Source: Planctomycetota bacterium (GTDB lineage: Bacteria; Planctomycetota; JAJSAM01; JAJVHW01). Taken from it: a stretch of 64,000 nucleotides of DNA. Of the stretch, positions 23,876 to 32,418 are shown piece by piece. The stretch's first letter is position 1, and each line of letters opens with the position of its first letter. The position numbers and the translations under genes are program-made. Location of the stretch: positions 558,001 to 622,000 of the forward strand of contig JAJRPF010000048.1 in assembly GCA_024280885.1 (NCBI GenBank), read 5' to 3'. The notes under the pieces are model-generated. The model saw nothing but the letters and a program-made list of their open reading frames with translations. It was not told where the DNA came from and ran no database searches.

Positions 23876-24967
23876 CTAATCCAGCCGAACTGCCAGGCCT
23901 GCAGCGCGCAACTTCACGGCCATGTCCTGCTTGTCCGTCGTCACGCGATAGGCCTCGGCCGGCTCCACGAGATCCTCACGCACGAGTCGCATGAGGTCGT
24001 CGTTCAGAAGGCACATGCCGAGCTTCTTCCCCGTCTGGATCGCCGATGGGATCTGGTAGGTCTTGCCCTCGCGGATGTGGTTCGCGATCGCGGGCGTCAT
24101 GACCAAGATCTCGAAGGCCGCGACGCGGCCCTTGCCATCCTTGCGGCGCAACAACGACTGCGCGACGACGCCGCGCAACGACACCGAGAGCATGGTCCGC
24201 ACCTGCGCCTGCCGGTCCGACGGGAACTGGTCGATCAACCGATCCACCGTGCTCGCTGCGGTCGTCGTGTGCAGCGTTCCGAAGACGAGGTGCCCGGTCT
24301 CGGCCGTCGTGATCGCCGTCTCGGCCGTCTCGAGGTCGCGCATCTCGCCCACGAGTACGATGTCGGGGTCTTCCCGCAGCGCCGCTCGGAGTGCCTTCGA
24401 GAATGACGCCGTGTGGTAGGGGACCTCGCGCTGGTTCACGAGACAGCCGTGGTTCTCGTGCACGAATTCGATCGGATCCTCAACCGTGATGATGTGCTCA
24501 CGACGCGTCTTGTTGACGTGGTCGACCATGGCAGCGAGCGTCGTGGACTTGCCGCTTCCGGTCGGCCCCGTCACGAGCACGAGACCCTTTGTGAGGCCGC
24601 AGAACCTCTCGACGGCGTCCGGTAGTCCGAGTTCTTCCATCGTCATGATGCGGTGCGGAATGTGGCGTAGCACCGCGCCCGGGCCGCGTCGGTCCATGAA
24701 CGCATTGACGCGGAAGCGTCCCACGCGCGGGATCTCGTACGCGAAGTCGGTGTCGCCGGTCTCCGCGTATTCGGTTCGCTGGAACTCCGGGATGATCTCC
24801 GCAATCAACTCACGCACGTCCGCCTCGGTGAACGGCACGGCAGACGATCCGGACGCCGCCGTCATTCGGCCCTTGATGCGAAACGTGGGACGCGCACCGG
24901 TGGAAGCATGGAAGTCGGAGGCGCCCTGCTCCACGGCGAAGCGCAGGTAGCTGTCGATGCGGGCCAT
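23876..24967 (-). CDS. pilT: PilT-type twitching motility ATPase
   Basis: A 363-residue hexameric secretion-type ATPase expected to power retraction of type IV pili at the inner membrane. Walker A is GLVLVTGPTGSGKSTTLAAM. The Asp box ITVEDPIEFVH, Walker B DIVLVGEMRDLETAETAI, and the His box GHLVFGTLHTTTAAST are all present. The N-terminal PAS-like domain has GASDFHASTGARPTFRIKG. The C-terminus lacks the usual long acidic tail and ends KLRAAGLAVRLD. A PilU paralogue is the alternative. AGGAGGAG stands before the ATG, two bases after the cyclic-nucleotide-binding gene. No other pilus genes are in the window. Confidence 0.88.
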   Translation of the reverse strand: MARIDSYLRFAVEQGASDFHASTGARPTFRIKGRMTAASGSSAVPFTEADVRELIAEIIPEFQRTEYAETGDTDFAYEIPRVGRFRVNAFMDRRGPGAVLRHIPHRIMTMEELGLPDAVERFCGLTKGLVLVTGPTGSGKSTTLAAMVDHVNKTRREHIITVEDPIEFVHENHGCLVNQREVPYHTASFSKALRAALREDPDIVLVGEMRDLETAETAITTAETGHLVFGTLHTTTAASTVDRLIDQFPSDRQAQVRTMLSVSLRGVVAQSLLRRKDGKGRVAAFEILVMTPAIANHIREGKTYQIPSAIQTGKKLGMCLLNDDLMRLVREDLVEPAEAYRVTTDKQDMAVKLRAAGLAVRLD

Positions 24968-24969
24968 GA

Positions 24970-25674
24970 CTACGCTCCTCCTTCAGCCGCGGGCTGAGCT
25001 GCGGCGCTGGGCGCTTTCCCACACTCGATGCTCACGATCGCTTCCGATCGCACGACGTGGAGTTTCGCGTCGTCGCACTTCATCACGACGTAGCCGCCGT
25101 GACTGTGTGGGTCGACGCGCAGGATGCGGCCGGTGATGCTGCGGCCGTTCAGCAGTTCGACGGTGACTCCATCGGCCGACGTGATCAGATCGCCGAACGA
25201 AAGCTGCGCGATGCCCGCGATCTCGGCGTTCCAGCGCACCGTGTTCTTGAGATCGGCGATGGCGAGTTGGATCATCGCCCGCATCTGTCCGAGCAGCGCG
25301 TTGAGGACGGGGAGAGCAAGTTGCGCGTGTTCGCCCAGCACGCTGTCGAGAGATCCGCACGGGAACGTGAGCAACTCGCAGGACTCGACGGCGCGCGCGC
25401 GCCCCGCCGCACCGCCCGCGTGCCCCCCTTGCGCCGTCCCGAGGATCGCTCCGTCTCGGAGTGTGCCGACGAGGTGCTCTACTCCGTTCTCCAGGACGAT
25501 TGAGACCTCGACTGCACCCGTGATGACGATGTCCATGCGCGTGAGCTCGTCACCCGGTTCGAAGAGCACCGTGCCCGCTTCGACATGCCGGCGCTCGCCG
25601 AGTTTCTCAAGCGCTGCGACGCCCTCGTCGCCGAGTGCATCCAAGATCGTTGTCGCACCGTCGTCGTCGCCCAT
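24970..25674 (-). CDS. Cyclic nucleotide-binding domain protein
   Basis: A 234-residue protein starting at MGDDDGATT, with AGGAGG upstream. Residues about 10-125 form a cNMP-binding beta-roll: GTVLFEPGDELTRMDIVITG, then the phosphate-cassette region LRDGAILGTAQGG, which departs from the usual GE-RA. A helix and a C-terminal beta-rich part follow, with FGDLITSADGVTVELLNGRS; no helix-turn-helix is evident, so it is probably not a CRP-type regulator. It precedes the PilT-type ATPase and the ion channel and may control them through ligand binding. That link is inference. Confidence 0.82.
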   Translation of the reverse strand: MGDDDGATTILDALGDEGVAALEKLGERRHVEAGTVLFEPGDELTRMDIVITGAVEVSIVLENGVEHLVGTLRDGAILGTAQGGHAGGAAGRARAVESCELLTFPCGSLDSVLGEHAQLALPVLNALLGQMRAMIQLAIADLKNTVRWNAEIAGIAQLSFGDLITSADGVTVELLNGRSITGRILRVDPHSHGGYVVMKCDDAKLHVVRSEAIVSIECGKAPSAAAQPAAEGGA

Positions 25675-25842
25675 CGTTCCTCCTCTGGCATCGCGTCCGC
25701 GATCGCCCGGCGCAGTGTAGCGTCGGGCACAGGAATCACCGCGCACGCGAATTGCCGCGCACGTGCGCAGATGCGAGTGGCTTCGCCCGGCGCTGCCGCC
25801 GGAGTGTCGAACGGCGCGGGAGCGAGCGTCTCGGCCTCGGGA

Positions 25843-28800
25843 TCAGTCGGTCTTCGCGTCCTCGGCGTCGAGCGCCTGCTGCGCGGCTTGTTCCTCTGCC
25901 GCCCTCGCCTCCCATGAACTGGAGGCGTCTTCGTCCCCCGTCTCACGGGCGATTTCTCCCAGCTCCGCGAGGACGTCGGGATGCGCGGTCCAGGCCCACG
26001 TCAACTCGCCGCGCCGTAGCTCCGTCTCGTTGCCCTTGGACTCGCCAACCCGCCGCAGGACTTCTGCGACGCGCTCGACGTGCAGGGAGCCTTCGGCGAG
26101 CAGGCTGTCCTCAAGGGCGTTCGCGCCAGCGGTGTCGCCGGTCAGGCGCGCGAGATCGGCGGCCCACAGCCGTCGTCCTGCGTCGTCGGCTGCGAGTTCG
26201 AGCACCACGCCGCGCAGTCTCGCGGAGCGCGCTGTGTCGCCGCGCTCGTGCAGTCGCAATGCGAGAACTGCGAGGGGCACGAACGCCTGTCGCGCGTCCA
26301 CGCGATCTTCGCCGACCCACGCCGTGAGCGCGTCGGCTGCCGCTGCGAGCCACGCGTCGTCAGGCGTCCACTTGTCGTCGTCGGAACTCCCTTCCGCGGT
26401 GTCCTCGTCTTCCGTCACGATCGGGGAAAAGAGTCGGGCCACATCGACGTACGACAGATATCCGCCCTGCGTGCGGCGCATGCGTTCCCACGCGGAGAGC
26501 AGCAGCAGGTCGGGAGTCAAGCGCGCTCGCGTTACCGCGAATTCGAGACACCGCAGTGCTTCCGCGTCGCGCCCAACACGCGCGAGAAGCGCCGCGGCGA
26601 CCTTCGCGGTGTTGCGTTTCACGGCGTGCTTCGTATCCGTGACGTTCTCGATGATGCGCGCGCCGCGCTCGACTGCGAGCGCCGCTCCCGAGGCCTGCTC
26701 CCACGTCTCGAGCATGAGGGTCTCGAAGCCATCGCGGCCCCAGTGCGAAGCTCCCGGGTCGGCGCAGACGGCGAGGGTGTCCACGAAATCGGCCAAGCGC
26801 TGCCCATCGAGATCCTTCATCGCGTCGTTGACGAGTGAGCGCGCGTCGAGCGATGTGAGATTGCCGGTGCCCCAGACTCCGGCGGCAGAAGAGAGATACG
26901 CGCACCACCGATAGAGTCGCGCAGCCTTGTCGGGTTCGCCTGCTTTCGCGTGTACGCGCGCCAGTTGCAGGATGGCCTTGCCGTCGAGGGGGGCCGTCGC
27001 CGACGTGAGCGTTTCCAGCGTCCCGCGCAGAGACTCGTCAACGATCTCCGGATTGCGTTCAAGGAGCGCGAGGAGGAGCATCTCGTCACGCGCGTCTCCC
27101 GAGCCGTCCTCGATGCGCCGGACTGCACGCGCCACGGCGTCGTCCACGCCATGTCGCGCGGCCTCCGCCGCGGCGACGGCGGTGTGCAGGTTGCGTACGT
27201 TGCGAAGCTGTGCCGGCTCCATGGTGCGGAGTACGCGGCGCATCTCGTCGAGAGCGAAATCGCGGTCGGCGAGCGCTTCGAACACAGTCTGGCGTTCGAC
27301 CGGTGCCGCCTCGGTGCGCGCGAGGAAACCATCGAGCCCGCCCCGTGGCGGGGGACCATCGGTCTCCGGGCGCGTGAACGGCCACCACATGCTGTCGATG
27401 CGCTGCCCCGACCACATCGCCGCGAAGCGCGGGTCCATGTCGAAGAGTCGCCACATGCGTCGGAGTGTCGTCTGCGCGAGCGGCACGTCGTCCTTCTCGA
27501 CAGCGTCTTGCAACGTCTTGGCATTCGCCGGGAGGAAGCGCTCTCCCGAGGCTCCGCTGCTCGCCTTGGCGCGCGCCGCGGTCTCGATTGCTGCGATGCG
27601 CTTGCGCGCGGCGATGGCGTTCGGCGCGTGGCGCAGATTGATCCACTCGGATGCGATGCGCTCGAGCAGTCCAGTGTCCTTCGGCTTCTTCCCCGCCGCG
27701 GCCTCGAGAACGGTCACCATCGTCCGCCGACGGCCGAGTGTGCGCAGTGCGCGGACGTAGCGCTCGCGCAGTTGATCGTCTTCCGGGAAGCGCTCCGCGG
27801 CCTCGCGCGCAGCTTCGGCCTGTGCGAGGGGCGACGCGTCGCGGGCAAGGAAGTCGAGTCGCTTCATGGCGAGTCCCGCACTCGGACCGTCGCGCGCCGC
27901 CACTTCGTCGAAGACCCTCAGGAACGCGTCGTTGTGGGCCGGGAGGAGCGTGTCCTGTATCTGCCGCGCGGCCTGCGTCCACATCCAGTCTGAGTCCGCG
28001 CGGACGAGGTACTCACGGAATCGATCGAGGCCCAGGGCGAGCGCGTCGTCCTCCCGTCCGACCGCGAGCAGGTAGGTCACGCGCGCCGCGGCTGCCTGCA
28101 CGATCGTCGGGTGCTTCTCCAGGAGGACGCCGGAGAGCTTGACGAAGAGCTCGAGATTGGCAGGGTCGCGGACCGGCGTATTCGAGAGCAGCGAGCGTAA
28201 CCACCACTCGTCTTGCACCCCGGCCAGGCCCTCTTCGAATGTGCGGATCGCGTAACTCGTGAGCTCTTTGCCTGCCGGGCGCTCCAGCCCGCCGAGCAGT
28301 TGCGGAAGGATCATCGCGCGCCGCGATTCGGGGGCTTTCTCGACGGCGGTACGGATGGCTTCGAGAGTCTCTTCGGGCGGGATGATGCGCAGCAACTCGC
28401 CCATGCCCCATGAGCGCTTCTCCGCCATGACGGCGACCAACTCCAGCGCCTGCTCGCTTGTCAGGAGAGGTTGCTCGAACCGGACTTGCAGCTTCGGCAG
28501 GAAGGCAAGCAACCCGACGTACTTCTCCGGCTCGTCGCGGACAATGCCGACCAACGACATCGCGAGACTGCGCAACTCCGATGGCGAGAGCACCGCGGCG
28601 CAGCGACCGATGACGAGATCCGCCTGACGTTCGATCTCGTAGGGGTGCGCGTTGTCGGCGGCGAGTCGCAACCACCGTCGACCGACGAGCAAGGTGAGGT
28701 CGGCGTCCTCCAACTCGAGGGCGGCCCACAGCAGTGCGGGTACCGCGGCGAGCGCATCGGCGTCCGAGCGCGTCATGTCAGCGCGGGCAAGCAGATCGCG

Positions 28801-31800
28801 CAGTTCGTCGCGCTTGCCGTCGCGCAGGAGCGGCAGCACGCGGCGTGCGGCCTCGGCCAGCGGAATGGTCCCGGGCGCCGCGCCGGAGTTGTCGCCGACG
28901 AGCCAGCGCAGGTTGCGGATTTCGTCGGCGGGGCGGCCGGAGCCGTCGAGGAGTGCGATGGCGGAGGCGCGTCGGCCCCACGTGAGACGACCGCGCACGA
29001 GATCCTCGAGCAGTTGTTCGTCGCCGGGGAACGCAGACACGAGGGCGAGGTCCGTCGCGTCTGCTCGGTCCGGCTCGCGGAAGGCGAGCGCGACGCGGCG
29101 CACGAATGCCGCGCGATCGCGGATACGCGGGTACGCACTGAGTCGCCGATTCTTGGCGATGCCCTTCGTCTCTGTGTCGCCGTCCTCCGCGTCGCCCTTC
29201 GTGGTGTTCTCGGCGGCGCTCTCGGCGGCGTCGCTGTCTTCGTCATCCTTCGCGTTCGACTCGAGGCGCTGCAAGTCCGCGCGCAGGGCGGTGGCATCCG
29301 ACTCAAGCGCCGCGCGTGCGGACTCAGGAGTCGCCGTTGCCAGCCAACCGCGCAGCGCGCGCGTGTAGTGCTCGTCGAATTCTCCGACGTTGCGCGCGCG
29401 GTACCAGGCCCAGGGCGACTTATCCTTCTTCTCCTCCTTGTCGCCCTTCGCCACGCTGAACGGTCGCCGCTGGAAGAGTCCGTCAAGTGCGCGGCGGTGG
29501 ATCCGCGCCGCCTGTTCGTCACGTCCGAGCTGTTCCAGGAGTTCACCCGTCTTGACGAGCAGGCCTGCATCGGTGGTGCGCCCGACCAGCACTCCTTGGT
29601 ACGCGCGCAGCGCTTCGTTCAGGAAGCCCGCCTTCTCGAAGGAAGCCGCCACCTTCAGACGGAATGCGGCCTGATCCGGAACGTCACTGGCTCGTGAGAA
29701 TGTCTTCTCGGCGGCCACGACGTCGCCGTCGGCCAGCAGCGCTTCCCCGAGATCCAGGTAGACCTGCGGCGGCACGAGTTCACCGGACGCAATCAGCCGT
29801 CGGCCGAAACGAAGCGACTCGGCGCGCATGCCGAATTGCGCCGACGTATCCATCAGTTCGCGCAAAAACGGTACGCGTTGTTGTCCGGCGAGAGGGAGCG
29901 CCGACTCGATGGCCTGGAGCATGCCCTCGACATCGCCGAGTTCCTCGGAGAGGTCCGCGCAGAGCCGGTGGAGATAGATTTTCTCCGCGTGCATGGCGAT
30001 CCGCTCGTAGACGGTCCTGCGCGCCCACTTCATCGTCGCGGGGTTCGCTTCCATGTTGAGCAACCCGTCGATCGCGATCGTGAAGAGATCGTCCTTCGCG
30101 GCGTGCTGTGCCAGGTACTGGAACATTCCGATTGCGCGCTGCGTCTGCCCGAGACCCTTCATCACATTCGCGAGCAAGAGGTAGCTGTCGATATTCTCCG
30201 GGCGGCCAGCGAGACCGCGCCGATACGCGACCGCCGCTTCGTCCCGCAGCCCCGCAATCGCGAGTACACCGGCTTCGAATTCTAGCCCGCCCTCGGGCGC
30301 GCCCGTCGCCTGCAGGCGTTTCAGGACCTTGCGTGCTTCGTCGTGTCGCCCGCGCTCCAACTTGCTCATCGCGAGCTGTTGCAGGTAGTCGGGTTCGTTC
30401 TCGGGGTCCAACTCGATGAGTGCGTCGAGCGTTTCCTCGTAGTGCGCGTAGTCCGTGCAGGCGAGGTAGACGTACGACTTCTCGACGAGTGTCTTGATCG
30501 GATCGCCGCCCGTCCGCTGCATGTACTCGTCGATGATCTCGGTCGCCGAGACGGCATCGCCGACGTTGGTGTAGATCCGCACGAGTAGGCCGCTGTCGCG
30601 GCGCTCTGCGCTGCCGCTCGAGAGGCGGTCCTCGAGATCGACCACGATATCCGCGAGCTTGCCGAGGCGCGCGGCGATCGTCATCAGCCGTTCCTCGATG
30701 TAGCGTCGCCGCGACACCGCCTCGACGCGCTCCCAGAGGTCCCTCCAGCGGAGTAGCGCGTCGTCGTCCTCGCCGAGTTCCCCCTGCAACCACGCAAGGT
30801 GCATCTCGACATCTTCGGCGCCGCCCTCGGTGCCGCGTGCGGCGAGTACCGCAATCAAGACCTCGGCCGCGCGATCGTTGCGACCGAGTTTCTCGAGTGC
30901 CTCTGCGAGCGCCATGCGGACGGCGGAGCCCGGCGCGGCGAGTGCGTCGAGGCGATCGAGGGCTTCGGCAGCCTCCTCGAAGCGCCCGCGCGATGCGTGC
31001 ATTCGCGAGAGGAGGAGGAGCGCCTGTTCAGCACCGTCCTGCGCCGACACGCAGCGCTCCGCGGCATCCTGCGCCAGATCATCAAGGCCGAGCCCGGTGA
31101 GCGACTCGGCCGCCGCGAGGCGGAACGCCGACGTCTCTGGGGGCGCCGGTCCGGTGGTCCACACGGCGCGCGCCGCGTCTTCGTCGCCCTGCTCCAGGAA
31201 GTAGCGCGCCAGACCCTCGCGCCACTCGACGCGCTGTGGCTCGGCCGCGATCTGCTCGCGGTATCCGGCGATGAGTTTGTCGTCGTCGCCGGTCTGGCGC
31301 TGCATCTCGAGGATCTCGCGCCGCATCACGATCGAGAGTTCCGCTCCGTTCGCGTCGCGGAACGCCGCGAGTGCGTCGTCCACGCGGCCCGTCTCGCGCA
31401 GCAGGTCGATCCAGAGGTTGCGCGTGTCGTCGTCGGGATCCGGTAGCGCGGCGAGACGCTCGATCAGGTCGTCGAGAGCATCGCTCTTGCGATAGGACTC
31501 GACGAGGAGACCGAGCGCGAAGCGTCGATCTCGGCGTAGGCCGGCCGCGTCCAGAGCGGCCCAACTCCAGGTCTTTGCGCCTTCGGTATCCTCGGCGGCG
31601 ATGGCCCATTCGGCGCGCCGAACGACGTCGTGGAAGTCGGATGATTGTGTGCTTGTCTCGTAGAGACGTCCCGCCGAAGCAGGGTAGCCGAGCGCCCCGA
31701 GCAGGATGGCGGCACGGCGCCTCAGCGCAGGGTCGATGGAGCGCGCCATGAATTCGATCAGCGCATCGGCCGCCTCGGTGGGTGGCTTCTCGCGGCCCTT

Positions 31801-32418
31801 GCTCTCCGGAGTGTGCGCGCCTCCTCCCATCCGGATCATGACCATGCCGGTCGAGCGCCGCGACGAACGCGAGGGCGCGCCACGCCGCTTCTCCTCGTCG
31901 AGGAGCGCGAGCCGAAGATGAAGGCGTGTGCTCAGGCCGTCCGACGGCTCGTCAGCGATGATCTGCTCGTAGGCGGCGATCGCAGCGTCGCGCTTTCCCG
32001 TGGCGTCCAGCAACTCCGCGCGGCGGAGCGCGAGCTCCGGTGTCGAGGCTTCGGCATGCAGCACTTCGACCAGTTCGAGCGCCAACTTCAGGTCGCCGCG
32101 GCGGTGCAGCGTGTCGGCTGCGATCCAGCGCGCCGCGTTCCGCCGCGCCGGTGCCGCGTTCTCATCGTCGTAGACCGCGACGAGCCGCTCCAGGAGCGGT
32201 TCGTCGTCGCCCTGCGCCCGCAGGGTGGCGGCGACGATCGCAGCCACATCGTCGCCGGGGCGTGTCGTTCCGAGTGCCGCGTCGACCTTCCTCGCGACGT
32301 CTGCATCGAGCTCCGTTGTGCGGGCCGACTCTTTCGCCCACGCGGTCTGGAACGCCGTGGCCCCGAGGAGCAGCGTCGCCCCGAGCGTCAGAGCAAAGAG
32401 TGTGCGTGGTCGCGTCAT
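25843..32418 (-). CDS. Giant exported TPR protein (2191 residues)
   Basis: The longest gene in the window. The signal peptide is MTRPRTLFALTLGATLLLGA... ending near TAWA, and the rest is mostly helical with many TPR-like pairs (AALDRLDALAAPG, AVAYRRGLAGRPENIDSYLL, ALRAYQGVLVGRTTDAGLLV). One acidic, low-complexity stretch lies around residues 1050-1080 (NAKDDEDSDAAES...). No enzymatic domain was recognised. The ATG overlaps the stop of the vWA gene, so it is the last gene of the MoxR/vWA operon. In that context a periplasmic scaffold that works with the vWA proteins is likely; BatE-type TPR proteins play such a role in Bat operons, but are far smaller. Confidence 0.88.
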   Translation of the reverse strand: MTRPRTLFALTLGATLLLGATAFQTAWAKESARTTELDADVARKVDAALGTTRPGDDVAAIVAATLRAQGDDEPLLERLVAVYDDENAAPARRNAARWIAADTLHRRGDLKLALELVEVLHAEASTPELALRRAELLDATGKRDAAIAAYEQIIADEPSDGLSTRLHLRLALLDEEKRRGAPSRSSRRSTGMVMIRMGGGAHTPESKGREKPPTEAADALIEFMARSIDPALRRRAAILLGALGYPASAGRLYETSTQSSDFHDVVRRAEWAIAAEDTEGAKTWSWAALDAAGLRRDRRFALGLLVESYRKSDALDDLIERLAALPDPDDDTRNLWIDLLRETGRVDDALAAFRDANGAELSIVMRREILEMQRQTGDDDKLIAGYREQIAAEPQRVEWREGLARYFLEQGDEDAARAVWTTGPAPPETSAFRLAAAESLTGLGLDDLAQDAAERCVSAQDGAEQALLLLSRMHASRGRFEEAAEALDRLDALAAPGSAVRMALAEALEKLGRNDRAAEVLIAVLAARGTEGGAEDVEMHLAWLQGELGEDDDALLRWRDLWERVEAVSRRRYIEERLMTIAARLGKLADIVVDLEDRLSSGSAERRDSGLLVRIYTNVGDAVSATEIIDEYMQRTGGDPIKTLVEKSYVYLACTDYAHYEETLDALIELDPENEPDYLQQLAMSKLERGRHDEARKVLKRLQATGAPEGGLEFEAGVLAIAGLRDEAAVAYRRGLAGRPENIDSYLLLANVMKGLGQTQRAIGMFQYLAQHAAKDDLFTIAIDGLLNMEANPATMKWARRTVYERIAMHAEKIYLHRLCADLSEELGDVEGMLQAIESALPLAGQQRVPFLRELMDTSAQFGMRAESLRFGRRLIASGELVPPQVYLDLGEALLADGDVVAAEKTFSRASDVPDQAAFRLKVAASFEKAGFLNEALRAYQGVLVGRTTDAGLLVKTGELLEQLGRDEQAARIHRRALDGLFQRRPFSVAKGDKEEKKDKSPWAWYRARNVGEFDEHYTRALRGWLATATPESARAALESDATALRADLQRLESNAKDDEDSDAAESAAENTTKGDAEDGDTETKGIAKNRRLSAYPRIRDRAAFVRRVALAFREPDRADATDLALVSAFPGDEQLLEDLVRGRLTWGRRASAIALLDGSGRPADEIRNLRWLVGDNSGAAPGTIPLAEAARRVLPLLRDGKRDELRDLLARADMTRSDADALAAVPALLWAALELEDADLTLLVGRRWLRLAADNAHPYEIERQADLVIGRCAAVLSPSELRSLAMSLVGIVRDEPEKYVGLLAFLPKLQVRFEQPLLTSEQALELVAVMAEKRSWGMGELLRIIPPEETLEAIRTAVEKAPESRRAMILPQLLGGLERPAGKELTSYAIRTFEEGLAGVQDEWWLRSLLSNTPVRDPANLELFVKLSGVLLEKHPTIVQAAAARVTYLLAVGREDDALALGLDRFREYLVRADSDWMWTQAARQIQDTLLPAHNDAFLRVFDEVAARDGPSAGLAMKRLDFLARDASPLAQAEAAREAAERFPEDDQLRERYVRALRTLGRRRTMVTVLEAAAGKKPKDTGLLERIASEWINLRHAPNAIAARKRIAAIETAARAKASSGASGERFLPANAKTLQDAVEKDDVPLAQTTLRRMWRLFDMDPRFAAMWSGQRIDSMWWPFTRPETDGPPPRGGLDGFLARTEAAPVERQTVFEALADRDFALDEMRRVLRTMEPAQLRNVRNLHTAVAAAEAARHGVDDAVARAVRRIEDGSGDARDEMLLLALLERNPEIVDESLRGTLETLTSATAPLDGKAILQLARVHAKAGEPDKAARLYRWCAYLSSAAGVWGTGNLTSLDARSLVNDAMKDLDGQRLADFVDTLAVCADPGASHWGRDGFETLMLETWEQASGAALAVERGARIIENVTDTKHAVKRNTAKVAAALLARVGRDAEALRCLEFAVTRARLTPDLLLLSAWERMRRTQGGYLSYVDVARLFSPIVTEDEDTAEGSSDDDKWTPDDAWLAAAADALTAWVGEDRVDARQAFVPLAVLALRLHERGDTARSARLRGVVLELAADDAGRRLWAADLARLTGDTAGANALEDSLLAEGSLHVERVAEVLRRVGESKGNETELRRGELTWAWTAHPDVLAELGEIARETGDEDASSSWEARAAEEQAAQQALDAEDAKTD